From assembly GCF_000423185.1 (NCBI RefSeq), contig NZ_AUHM01000022.1, forward strand, positions 62,001 to 126,000: 64,000 nucleotides of DNA, read 5' to 3'. The translations under genes were made by a program, and so were the position numbers. Source of the stretch: Inquilinus limosus DSM 16000. Its GTDB lineage: Bacteria; Pseudomonadota; Alphaproteobacteria; DSM-16000; Inquilinaceae. This document shows, in pieces, positions 56,182 to 64,000 of the stretch; the first letter of the stretch is position 1; each line of letters begins with the position of its first letter. The notes beneath the pieces were generated by a model. That model had not been told where the DNA came from and ran no database searches. It saw only the letters and a list, made by a program, of their open reading frames with translations.

Positions 56182-57635
56182 GGCGTCGGTCTCCATCGCG
56201 GGTCGCTCTTCACATCGGTCACGGCCTGGCGCGCCTGCTCCGCATCGTCGAAGGGACGCACTTCACCGCCGATAATCTGGCCGGTCTCATGGCCCTTTCC
56301 GGCCACGACCAGGACATCTCCGGGGCCCAACCCCTCGACCGCGGCGCGGATGGCCTCGGCCCGGTCGCCGATCTCGGCGGCGCCGGGGCAGCCGGCCAGC
56401 ACCTGGCGGCGAATCTCGGCCGGGTCCTCGCTGCGCGGGTTGTCGTCGGTGACGATCACGCGGTCGGCCAGGCGCGCCGCGATCTCGCCCATCAGCGGGC
56501 GCTTGGCGCGGTCGCGGTCGCCGCCGCAGCCGAACACGACGACGAGGGCGCCGCTTGTGTGCGGGCGCAGCGCGTTCAGCACCGTCTCCAGCGCCCCCGG
56601 CTTGTGCGAATAGTCGACATAGACCGGGGCGCCGTTCGGATGGCTGGCCACCAGCTCGACCCGGCCCGGAATGCCCTTGAGCCGCTCCAGCAGCCCGGCC
56701 GCGGTGTCGAGGTCGGCGCCGTCGGCCACCGCCAGCGCCAGGGCGGTCAGCACGTTGTAGGCCTGGAAACCGCCGACCAGCGGCAGCTCCGCCCGGTACG
56801 ACCGGCCGCCGGCGGTGAAATGCAGGTCGATGCCGTGCGGCAGCGGCTCGGCCCGATCGAGGCGATAGTCCTGCCCAGCGCGGCCCAGCGTCACCACAGC
56901 GCGGCCGGCGGCCCGGGCGCGGTCGATCAGGCCCGCCGCCTCCGGCACGTCGGCGTTGAGCACGGCGGTGCCGCCGGGCTGCAGCACCTCGTCGAACAGC
57001 CGCGCCTTGGCCGCCAGATAGGCTTCCATCGTGGCGTGGTAGTCGAGATGGTCCTGGGTGAAGTTGGTGAAGGCGGCCAGCGTCACCCGCACCCCGTCCA
57101 GCCGGAACTGGTCGAGCCCGTGCGACGACGCCTCTATCGCCAGCTTGGTTACCCCGGCCGCGGCGAGGTCGGCCAGCTCGGCGTGCAGGGCCACCGGGTC
57201 GGGCGTGGTCAGCGAGCCGTAGCGCTCACGCCCCGGCGCCATCACCCCGAGCGTGCCCAGGCTGGCGGCCTGGTGGCCCAGCAGGGTCCAGAGCTGGCGC
57301 GCGAAGTTGACCGTCGAGGTCTTGCCGCTGGTGCCGGTGACGGCGGCGATGGTGGCCGGCTGCAGGCGGTAGAATTCGGCCGCCATCAGCGCCAGGCGGC
57401 GCCGCGGATTCGGGTCGGTGATCAGCGTCGCGGTCGCGCCCGGCGGCAGCGTCGTGCCCTCCGGCGCCAGGATCGCCGCGGCGCCGGCGGTCAGCGCATC
57501 GGCGATGAAGGCGCGGCCGTCGGCGCGCGCGCCCGGCAGCGCCGCGAACAGGAAGCCGGGCCGGACCGCGCGGGAATCGGCGGTCAGGCCCTTCAGGCCG
57601 GCAGGAAGAAGCGAGGTTTCAGAAAGGCCCGACAT
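56178..57635 (-). CDS. murE: UDP-N-acetylmuramoyl-L-alanyl-D-glutamate--2,6-diaminopimelate ligase
   Basis: Adds the third stem-peptide residue. The 485-residue ligase has ATP loop GTSGKTST, the carbamylated-Lys region EASSHGLDQFRLDGV, and DDNPRSEDP near the C-terminus. The DNPR motif marks enzymes that use meso-diaminopimelate, so the peptidoglycan should be the Gram-negative mDAP type. It starts 4 nt after the ftsI stop. Confidence 0.96.
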   Translation of the reverse strand: MSGLSETSLLPAGLKGLTADSRAVRPGFLFAALPGARADGRAFIADALTAGAAAILAPEGTTLPPGATATLITDPNPRRRLALMAAEFYRLQPATIAAVTGTSGKTSTVNFARQLWTLLGHQAASLGTLGVMAPGRERYGSLTTPDPVALHAELADLAAAGVTKLAIEASSHGLDQFRLDGVRVTLAAFTNFTQDHLDYHATMEAYLAAKARLFDEVLQPGGTAVLNADVPEAAGLIDRARAAGRAVVTLGRAGQDYRLDRAEPLPHGIDLHFTAGGRSYRAELPLVGGFQAYNVLTALALAVADGADLDTAAGLLERLKGIPGRVELVASHPNGAPVYVDYSHKPGALETVLNALRPHTSGALVVVFGCGGDRDRAKRPLMGEIAARLADRVIVTDDNPRSEDPAEIRRQVLAGCPGAAEIGDRAEAIRAAVEGLGPGDVLVVAGKGHETGQIIGGEVRPFDDAEQARQAVTDVKSDPRWRPTP

Positions 57636-57638
57636 GGC

Positions 57639-59390
57639 TCATTCTTCCTCGATCGATGCCTGCTGCTGGGCGCTGCCGGCGGCGGGCCCCACGGGCAGCG
57701 CCAGCTGCTGCTGGACCGCAGGATCGTTCGGGTCCTTCGGCTCGACCCCCATCATCGGCCCCATTCGGGCGATGATCTGGCCGCCCAGCGGCGCCGCGTT
57801 CCAGCCGGCGGTGTTGTAGCCGTAGGTGCCTGGGATCGCCTGGGCGTCCTCCAGCATGGTCATGACGATATATTTCGGATCGTAGGCGGGAAAGATGCCG
57901 ACGAAGTCGGTCACGCCGGCCTTGCGGTTGTAGCCGCCGCGCACCGCCTTGTTGGCCGAGCCGGTCTTGGCGCCGACGAAGTAGCCGGGCACATCCGCCT
58001 TGGTCGCGGTGCCGCTGACGACCACGACGCGCATCAGCGCCCGCATGATCCGCGACAGTTCGGGCGACAGCACCCGCTTTCCCGGAACCGGCTGGGACGG
58101 GTCGCGCTTGAACAGGGTCGGCGGATGAAGGATGCCGCCATTGACCACGGCGGCGACCGCGGTGATGAGCTGGACCGGGGTGACCGCCATGCCGTGGCCG
58201 TAGGAGATGGTCATGCCGCTGACCTGGCTCCAGGGCTGCGGCACCATCGGCGAGCCGACCTCCGGCAGCTCGAGCGGCGAGGGCTTCGTCAGCCCCAGCC
58301 GGGCCAGGAACTCCTTCTGCCGTTCCAGCCCCGCCGCCTCGAACATGTGCACCGAGCCGGTGTTCATCGACTGGCGGAAGATCTCGTAGACGCTCCAGCG
58401 CCCGGACTGCGGCTCGGCCCGGAAGTTGCGGATGGTGAAGCGGCCGACCCGGATCGGGCTCTGATCATAGGTGGTCTGGAGGGTCGACGTGCCGCTTTCC
58501 AGCGCCATCGCGGTGTTAAAGATCTTGAAGGTGGAGCCCATCTCGTACACGCCGAGCGTGTTCCGGTTGAACAGGGCGTCCTGGGAGGCCGCGGTCGGGT
58601 CGTAGGGGTTGAAGTCCGGCAGCGAGACCATGGACAGGATCTCGCCGGTCTTCACGTCCATGATCACGACGTTGCCGGCCGTCGCCTTGAACTTGGTGAT
58701 CGCCGCCTGCAGCTCGTTCCGCACCATCTCCTGCAGCCGCAGGTCGATCGACAGCGCCACCGACTCGCCGTTTTGCAGCCGGTCGTCCAGGCTCTTCTCC
58801 AGCCCGGCGATGCCCTGGGCATCGATATTGGTGAAGCCGACCGCATGCGAGGTCAGGTTGCCGGCCGGGTAGTAGCGCCGCTCCTCGTTCTGGAAGGCGA
58901 GGCCGGGGATGCCGAGTCGGTTGATCTCGTATTGCTGCGTCGGGGTCAGGCCGCGCTTCAGCCAGACGAAGCGGCGGTCCGACGACAGGTCGGCCATCAG
59001 CTTGGCCTGGTCGAGCTCGGGCAGCACCTTGCTCAGGCGCAGCGAGGCCTCGATCGGGTCCAGCACCAGCTTCGGGTCGGCGTAGAGCGACACCGAGGGC
59101 AGCGTCGTCGCCAGGATCAGCCCGTTGCGGTCGCGCAGATCCGCCCGGTCGGCGACCGGCGCCGCGGCGGATACGGCACGGGTGGCGAGGGCATCGGCGT
59201 CGTTGCCGAAGGCCATCAGGTCGATCAGCCTGAGGCCGATGCCGGCGAAGGCGAGGCTGAACACGAGCGCGGTGATGACGACGCGCTGGCGGCCCGTCTC
59301 GATGGCCGCGGAAAGCCGTTGAGCCGGCCGAAGGGCCGGCTCGGTCTGCCGCGTTACGGTCGGGAAGCCATCCAGCGCGTCGGCCGTCAT
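57639..59390 (-). CDS. ftsI: Septal peptidoglycan transpeptidase FtsI (PBP3)
   Basis: Cross-links septal peptidoglycan with FtsW. The 583-residue class B penicillin-binding protein has one N-terminal membrane helix (about 36-58), a non-catalytic pedestal domain, and the transpeptidase motifs STFK (286-289), SMN (341-343) and KTG (475-477). Its start overlaps the ftsL end by 4 nt. The final Gln-rich tail (about 560-583) is not conserved. Confidence 0.96.
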   Translation of the reverse strand: MTADALDGFPTVTRQTEPALRPAQRLSAAIETGRQRVVITALVFSLAFAGIGLRLIDLMAFGNDADALATRAVSAAAPVADRADLRDRNGLILATTLPSVSLYADPKLVLDPIEASLRLSKVLPELDQAKLMADLSSDRRFVWLKRGLTPTQQYEINRLGIPGLAFQNEERRYYPAGNLTSHAVGFTNIDAQGIAGLEKSLDDRLQNGESVALSIDLRLQEMVRNELQAAITKFKATAGNVVIMDVKTGEILSMVSLPDFNPYDPTAASQDALFNRNTLGVYEMGSTFKIFNTAMALESGTSTLQTTYDQSPIRVGRFTIRNFRAEPQSGRWSVYEIFRQSMNTGSVHMFEAAGLERQKEFLARLGLTKPSPLELPEVGSPMVPQPWSQVSGMTISYGHGMAVTPVQLITAVAAVVNGGILHPPTLFKRDPSQPVPGKRVLSPELSRIMRALMRVVVVSGTATKADVPGYFVGAKTGSANKAVRGGYNRKAGVTDFVGIFPAYDPKYIVMTMLEDAQAIPGTYGYNTAGWNAAPLGGQIIARMGPMMGVEPKDPNDPAVQQQLALPVGPAAGSAQQQASIEEE

Positions 59391-60169
59391 CGAATTCCCC
59401 GTGGAGCCTCGAGACCGGCGAGCAGCGCGCCGATCGGATCATCCGACGCGGCCGCCCGGGTGGGGGTCAGGGCCTGGGCCACCGCCTCCAGCGGTGCGGC
59501 CGGGCGGCGGGGCGCCACCACCGGCCGGATCGGGACGTCGGCCGCGGCGACGCGGGCGGCGGGCGGAGCGGCCGGCGCCGGCTGGGCGGCCGCGGCTTGC
59601 GGCCCCTCGCTGCCGGCATGCGGCGCGGCCGGGGCGACCGCGGGTGCCGGCCGGACCTCGACGGCGGCCACCTGCACCGAGGCGGCGGGCGCGGCCGGCT
59701 GGGACGGAGCAGCGGCCGGCTGGGACGAGGCGGCTTGGGTCTGGACGGGCATCGGCTCGGCCGCGGCAAGAAGGACTCCGCCCTCGCCGGGCTTGCGGCC
59801 CGGCACGGGCACGGGCCCGAAGCTGGGCAGCGCATCGACCTGGGCGACCAGCGACGCCGACGGCGCCGTCGGCTCGCCGTCGAGCGACGGCAGCGGCATC
59901 GGGAGCTCCGCCGCGCTGGCGATCATCTGCGGGGGCGCGATCGGGCGCAGCTTCGTAAACTGGTCCGTCAGCGCCTGCAAGCGCGACGGCTGGTTCAGGA
60001 ACGCCCATTCGGCATGCATCACCCGGATCGAATCCTGCTCCCGCAGGATCGACCGGTTGAGGCCGCGCAGCTCACCCTCCAGCGACTGGACCTCGTAGCT
60101 GGTCTTGAACAGAAACGCGCTCGACGCCCCGATGAGGCCGAGCCAGATCATCGTGCCGACGCGGATCAT
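59387..60169 (-). CDS. ftsL: Cell division protein FtsL, extended form
   Basis: A 260-residue bitopic protein by position and topology: one N-terminal membrane helix (residues about 6-22), a coiled-coil with leucine repeat ([25 protein letters not shown]) and the [17 protein letters not shown] motif seen in alphaproteobacterial FtsL. The remaining 150 residues are Ala/Pro/Val-rich low-complexity, roughly doubling the family's usual 100-130 residues; this tail would lie in the periplasm. Start and stop overlap its neighbours as ATGA. Confidence 0.85.
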   Translation of the reverse strand: MIRVGTMIWLGLIGASSAFLFKTSYEVQSLEGELRGLNRSILREQDSIRVMHAEWAFLNQPSRLQALTDQFTKLRPIAPPQMIASAAELPMPLPSLDGEPTAPSASLVAQVDALPSFGPVPVPGRKPGEGGVLLAAAEPMPVQTQAASSQPAAAPSQPAAPAASVQVAAVEVRPAPAVAPAAPHAGSEGPQAAAAQPAPAAPPAARVAAADVPIRPVVAPRRPAAPLEAVAQALTPTRAAASDDPIGALLAGLEAPRGIR

Positions 60170-61125
60170 GCTGCCACTCTCCCCCTATTCCCGGACGGCC
60201 AGGCCGGAGCATCGCTCCGGATCGCCGCCCGCAGCCGCGCCGACCGGGCGCGCGGGTTGCTGCGGATCTCCGCCTCGCCCGGCGTGACCGAACGCTTGGC
60301 CGCCAGGCGGAAGCTCGGGGCCCGGGTCTCGCCGCCGGGCGCCGCGACATGGCGCGACACGCCGCCGCCGGCGCCGCTGCGCTCCGCCAGGAAGCGCTTG
60401 ACGCGGCGATCCTCCAGGCTGTGGAAAGTGACCACGGCGAGCCGTCCCCCGGGCCGTAGCAGGCGTTCGGCCCCGCTCAAGCCGTGGTCGAGTTCGGTCA
60501 GTTCGTCATTCACCCACAGGCGCAGTGCCTGGAAGGTGCGCGTCGCCGGATCGATGCCGTCCTTCGACCGCGGCACCACCCGGCGCACGATCTCGGCCAG
60601 CTGCAGCGTCCGCTCGATCCGCGCCTCCTTGCGGGCGGCGACGATGGCGCGGGCGACGCGGCGCGACAGCCGCTCCTCGCCATACTCGAAGATCACGTCG
60701 GCCAGCTCGGCCTCGGGCATGGCGTTGACGATGTCGGCCGCGGTCGGCCCCTCCCGCCCCATGCGCATGTCGAGCGGACCGTCGGCGCGGAAGGAGAAGC
60801 CGCGCGACGGGTCGTCGAGCTGCGGCGACGACACGCCGAGATCCAGCACCACCCCGTCCGCCTGCTCGCCGACCAGCGTGTCCATGGCGCCGAAGCGGCC
60901 CTCGACGATGCGGAACCGGCCCGGCTGCTCGGCCTCCAGGCGGCGCCCCTCCGCCACCGCCTCGGGGTCGCGGTCGATGCCGACCACCCGGCAGTCGGCC
61001 GCGGCCAGCAGGCCGCGGGCATAGCCGCCGCGGCCGAAGGTGCCGTCGACGATCAGGTCGCCGTCGCGCGGCGCCACCGCGGCCACGACCTCGTTCAGCA
61101 GCACCGGGATGTGGGCGCCGTTCAT
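60166..61125 (-). CDS. rsmH: 16S rRNA (cytosine(1402)-N4)-methyltransferase
   Basis: Methylates C1402 of 16S rRNA. The 319-residue SAM enzyme has HIPVLLNEV at the start, [10 protein letters not shown] (SAM loop), [19 protein letters not shown] (the MraW hallmark), and the C-terminal [13 protein letters not shown]. It overlaps mraZ and ftsL by 4 nt on each side. Usual second gene of the division cluster. Confidence 0.97.
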   Translation of the reverse strand: MNGAHIPVLLNEVVAAVAPRDGDLIVDGTFGRGGYARGLLAAADCRVVGIDRDPEAVAEGRRLEAEQPGRFRIVEGRFGAMDTLVGEQADGVVLDLGVSSPQLDDPSRGFSFRADGPLDMRMGREGPTAADIVNAMPEAELADVIFEYGEERLSRRVARAIVAARKEARIERTLQLAEIVRRVVPRSKDGIDPATRTFQALRLWVNDELTELDHGLSGAERLLRPGGRLAVVTFHSLEDRRVKRFLAERSGAGGGVSRHVAAPGGETRAPSFRLAAKRSVTPGEAEIRSNPRARSARLRAAIRSDAPAWPSGNRGRVAA

Positions 61126-61583
61126 GCCGCGCCTCCATTGGCGCCGGCGCGGGCCAGCGTCAGCTCGCGCGAGGCCGCCAGTCGGGCCTGCTGATGCGCC
61201 TTCAGCGCCTCCGGCTCCCAGATCTGGAAGCGGCTGCCCATGCCCATGAAGGCGACGCTTTCGGTGATGCCGGCCATTTCGATCATGTGCCGCGGCAGGA
61301 TGATCCGCCCCTCCGGATCCATCTGCAGCTGCTGCGTCTCGGAGAACTCGCGGATTTCCAGCGCCTCGCGCTCCGGCGAGTACAGGTCCATCGCGTCGAG
61401 CCGGCGCTGGACCTCGTCCATGTAGGCCTCGGTCACCCCGTCCAGGGCCTGGCGATCGGGGGTGGGCTTCACGTTCACCACCGGAGCGCCCAGCGCCTCC
61501 AAGGTCGCGCGGAAGGGAGCGGGCACGCTGACCCGCCCCTTCTTGTCGACCTTGTTGACGTAGGTGCCCGTGAACCGAGCCAT
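61122..61583 (-). CDS. mraZ: Transcriptional regulator MraZ
   Basis: A 153-residue DNA-binding protein with two SpoVT/AbrB-like halves, each with the DxxxR signature (DKKGR in the first, DPEGR in the second). It forms a ring that binds direct TGGG repeats and controls the mra/dcw operon in characterised species. GGGGG precedes the ATG at 61581-61583; an upstream ATG inside the repeat array is unlikely. It is the first gene of the division cluster. Confidence 0.96.
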   Translation of the reverse strand: MARFTGTYVNKVDKKGRVSVPAPFRATLEALGAPVVNVKPTPDRQALDGVTEAYMDEVQRRLDAMDLYSPEREALEIREFSETQQLQMDPEGRIILPRHMIEMAGITESVAFMGMGSRFQIWEPEALKAHQQARLAASRELTLARAGANGGAA

Positions 61584-61936
61584 CCATCCCCCCGGCGGCG
61601 CGTCCGCCGCCTCAACACCCCCGTCGCCCGTACCCCGAACGGGGCGATCGATCCCATTCCGATGGGAGTTCATGGGATATCATGGGCAGCGATGGAACGC
61701 AATGGGACGGACCGGTCAAATCATGGGAAATCAATGGATTTTCTGTGGCCCGTGGCTTTTCTGCCGATTTGCCGAGACTTTCGGGGCGAGTCCGGAACAA
61801 AAGCGAAGATGGAGCGCTTCTTTCGACTCGAATCTCGGGAGCGTTTTTCTTTTGTTCTCTCCACACAGCAGAAGAAAGCGTCCCGGATCGCTGTCCGGCC
61901 GCGGCTCTGGCGCTGGATTGGGAGATGATGGGAAAA
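61584..61936. other. Intergenic region between rnpB and mraZ
   Basis: The 353-bp region holds the mraZ operator array and promoter (61663-61739) and, near 61919-61933, two more TGGGA units 10 bp apart by the rnpB 3' end. The stretch 61740-61918 has no gene or obvious structure. Confidence 0.6.
61663..61739 (-). promoter_or_regulatory. mraZ promoter with MraZ-box array
   Basis: On the plus strand TGGGA-type units start at 61663, 61673, 61683 (TGGGC), 61693 (TGGAA) and 61703, exactly 10 bp apart, and two looser units follow at 61724 and 61735. This is the direct-repeat pattern (TGGGN with 5-nt spacers) bound by MraZ. On the minus strand TTGCGT (61702-61697), 17 bp, TATCCC (61679-61674) could be the promoter, lying inside the array, so MraZ would repress its own operon. 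Confidence 0.75.
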
Positions 61937-62350
<414 letters not shown>

Positions 62351-62351
62351 T

Positions 62352-62380
62352 TGTATAGGAACGCGACGGCCGGACCGCAA
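62352..62380 (-). promoter_or_regulatory. rnpB promoter
   Basis: On the minus strand TTGCGG (62380-62375), 17-bp spacer, TATACA (62357-62352), just upstream of the RNA 5' end near 62350. Spacing and position are good for a vegetative promoter. Confidence 0.65.
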
Positions 62381-62420
62381 GGCGGCCCATGCCGTCCCAT
62401 GACGAATCCGTGACAGGCGA

Positions 62421-63137
62421 TCAGCCGGCCGTTCGGGTCAGATCCGACAGCTTCTCGCGCTGCCGGCCCTCGGCGTCGAAATTCGCCGGGTCGAGCCAGC
62501 GCTCGAAGGCGGCGCGCAGCCGCGGCCATTCGCCGTCGATGATCGAGAACCAGGCGGTGTCGCGGTTGCGGCCCTTGTAGACCACGGCCTGGCGGAACAG
62601 CCCTTCGTACCGGAAGCCGAGCCGGACGGCCGCGGCGCGCGAGGCCGCGTTCAGGCTGTCGCATTTCCATTCGTAGCGGCGGTAGCCGAGCTCGTCGAAC
62701 ACCCGGCGCATCATCAGGAACATCGCCTCGGTCGCCATCGGCGTGCGCTGCAGCAGCGGCGAGAAATGGATGTGCCCGACCTCGATCACCCCATTCGCCG
62801 GGTCGATGCGGAGATAGGAGGCGACGCCGACCGCCCGGCCGGTGGCGCGGTCGATCACAGTATGGAACAGCGGGTCGCTGCCCGCCGCCATCTTCTCCAG
62901 CCAGGCGCGGAAGCTCTCGAAATCGACAAATGGGCCGACGGAGAGATAGGTCCAGTTGCGGCCGTCCGCGTCCCGGCCCATCGCCTCGAACAGATCCTCG
63001 GCGTGGCGGGCGGGGTCGAGCGGCACGACCCGGCAGGTGCGGCCCTCCATCGGCGTGCGCGGCGGCAGCGGCCGCGGCCCCCAGTTGGGAACCGGGGCGC
63101 CGATCGGCTGGCCCAGGGCGTTGGTGATGTCGGCCAT
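62421..63137 (-). CDS. GNAT family N-acetyltransferase (RimJ/RimL type)
   Basis: A 238-residue acetyltransferase. After a 35-residue N-terminal lead the GNAT fold shows GVASYLRIDPANGVIEVGHIHFSP (beta4), the acetyl-CoA region LLQRTPMATEAMFLMM, and NAASRAAAVRLGFRYEGLFRQAV (motif A/B of RimJ/L-type proteins). The acceptor is not known; such proteins modify protein N-termini or small molecules. The ATG at 63135-63137 follows CGGAGACCGACC. It lies 14 nt after the PNPOx-fold gene. Confidence 0.9.
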   Translation of the reverse strand: MADITNALGQPIGAPVPNWGPRPLPPRTPMEGRTCRVVPLDPARHAEDLFEAMGRDADGRNWTYLSVGPFVDFESFRAWLEKMAAGSDPLFHTVIDRATGRAVGVASYLRIDPANGVIEVGHIHFSPLLQRTPMATEAMFLMMRRVFDELGYRRYEWKCDSLNAASRAAAVRLGFRYEGLFRQAVVYKGRNRDTAWFSIIDGEWPRLRAAFERWLDPANFDAEGRQREKLSDLTRTAG

Positions 63138-63151
63138 GGTCGGTCTCCGCG

Positions 63152-63871
63152 TCACTCGCCGGCTTCGGCGGGGGCCGGGGCACCCCGGACATTGGCGCGC
63201 AGGATCTCGTCGAAGCGGGCACCGCCGGCATAGGGGTCGGTCGTGGCGCCGGGAGCAATCCCCGGCGGCAGCAGCGGGCAGGGCTGCGGCGCGCCGATGG
63301 TCTCGGCGATCGGGATCACCCCGGCCCAGATGCCGGCGGCGAGGTCCTCCTCGTCGTCATGCGGCGGGCCGCTGCGGATCTTGACGCTGGCCTCCTCGAT
63401 CGGCATGGCGATCACGGTGGTCGCCCGCACCTCCTTGTCGGTCGGCCGCCGCATCTCCGCCACCCGGCCGGGGAACAGCCGCTCGACATAGGCGTCGAGC
63501 GCCTCGCGCTTGTGCGCCTCGTCCTCGACCTTCGAGGCGGTGCCGAACACCATCACCGAGCGGTAGTTCATCGAGCAGTTGAAGCCGGAGCGGGCCAGCA
63601 CCAGCCCGTCGATATGGGTCGCGGTCAGGCAGACCGACAGGCCGCCGCCCTGCCCCTGCAGCATCCGGCTGACCGAGGAGCCGTGCCAGTACAGCACGTC
63701 GCCTTCGCGCCAATAGGCGGTCGGGGTGCAGTAGGGCTGGCCGTCGAGGACATAGGCGATGTGGCAGACCACGCCGGCGTCGAGCACGGCATGGACCGTG
63801 GCGCGGTCATAGGCGCCGCGCTTGGCCAGGCGCTTCAGCTTGGCGCGGGCGGAGGGGACGAACTCGGTCAT
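63152..63871 (-). CDS. Pyridoxamine 5'-phosphate oxidase-fold (flavin-binding) protein
   Basis: A 239-residue protein of the split-barrel flavin-binding (PNPOx-like) family. Typical features are the N-terminal ARAKLKRLAKRGAYDRATVHAVLD, HIAYVLDGQPYCTPTAYWREGDVLYWHGS and LVLARSGFNCSMNYRSVMVFG. Substrate unknown; members bind FMN, F420 or heme. The start at 63869-63871 is chosen by family N-terminus. It is followed closely by the GNAT gene on the same strand, so a two-gene operon is likely. Confidence 0.88.
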   Translation of the reverse strand: MTEFVPSARAKLKRLAKRGAYDRATVHAVLDAGVVCHIAYVLDGQPYCTPTAYWREGDVLYWHGSSVSRMLQGQGGGLSVCLTATHIDGLVLARSGFNCSMNYRSVMVFGTASKVEDEAHKREALDAYVERLFPGRVAEMRRPTDKEVRATTVIAMPIEEASVKIRSGPPHDDEEDLAAGIWAGVIPIAETIGAPQPCPLLPPGIAPGATTDPYAGGARFDEILRANVRGAPAPAEAGE

Positions 63872-63961
63872 GGCAGCCCTCGAAACGGCATTGGCCTTCC
63901 CGATGCCGCTTTCCGGGCCGGCTGGAAAGGTCCAATTCCGCGCGGCCGGGCCGACCAATCC

Positions 63962-64000
63962 CTACCGGAACCCGCGCAGCACCGCCCCGAGCGTCCGGGC
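63962..64000 (-). CDS. Possible 3' end of a gene extending past the window
   Basis: On the minus strand a frame runs open from the window end to TAG at 63962-63964, encoding ...ARTLGAVLRGFR. The stretch is too short to identify; it is listed so that the edge is not read as empty. The 90 bp between it and the PNPOx-fold gene show nothing recognisable. Confidence 0.25.
   Translation of the reverse strand, partial: ARTLGAVLRGFR

Noticed and set aside
56136-60098. A 1320-codon open frame on the plus strand opposite ftsL, ftsI, murE and murF
   Set aside because: The composition (His/Arg/Gln/Gly-rich, no domain) is that of an antisense frame in GC-rich DNA; the minus strand encodes well-known essential proteins with full motifs.
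61122-61673. Longer mraZ starting at 61673
   Set aside because: That ATG lies inside the TGGGA operator array and the extra 30 residues have no family match; the ATG at 61583 has GGGGG in front.

Overview
This GC-rich window (GC-ending codons nearly everywhere, long antisense reading frames, GTG starts overlapping stop codons) most likely comes from an alphaproteobacterium, probably a Rhodospirillales member. The supporting evidence is an alphaproteobacterial SOS operator (GTTC-N7-GTTC) in front of dinB, an FtsZ with a long Pro/Ala linker, a TctABC-type transporter, a DUF1127 protein and the arrangement lpxC-bamD-recN-ligA downstream of ftsZ. The genus cannot be fixed from the sequence alone.

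Region 1 (1-31.4 kb) is metabolic and transport DNA. It holds the end of a LysR regulator, gluconokinase and a Gfo/Idh/MocA oxidoreductase. A five-gene Opp/Dpp peptide ABC transporter follows, with an S9 peptidase directly behind it. Next come prmA, two MFS transporters, a DUF1127 protein, an M24 aminopeptidase P, a PhyH-type dioxygenase and small stress-type genes (CsbD, PPC/DUF296). murA follows, carrying Asp where the fosfomycin-target Cys normally sits, then a phosphoesterase, tctA-tctB-tctC and a DUF1349 protein. The region closes with a polyamine-type ABC operon linked to an Asp/Glu/hydantoin racemase, divergent from a GntR regulator with a clear palindromic operator.

Region 2 (31.5-37.2 kb) is accessory. 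It has an unknown gene, LexA-controlled dinB, a small exported protein, and an AT-rich 456-bp gap with a near-consensus promoter driving a 907-residue serralysin-like RTX metalloprotease. No type I secretion genes are nearby.

Region 3 (37.3-62.4 kb, all minus strand) is the cell-envelope block. In transcription order it is rnpB, then mraZ-rsmH-ftsL-ftsI-murE-murF-mraY-murD-ftsW-murG-murC-ddl-ftsQ-ftsA-ftsZ, then lpxC-bamD-recN-ligA. It covers peptidoglycan precursor synthesis, septum assembly, lipid A commitment, outer-membrane assembly and DNA repair. murB is absent from its usual place between murC and ddl. That place holds a 270-bp, TA-bounded element with 33-nt inverted ends that supplies the start codon of ddl. 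Upstream of mraZ lies a 10-bp-period TGGGA array that looks like the MraZ operator. The window ends with a GNAT acetyltransferase and a PNPOx-fold protein.

Intergenic DNA is rich in palindromic repeats of at least three families, mostly between operons or at convergent gene ends.
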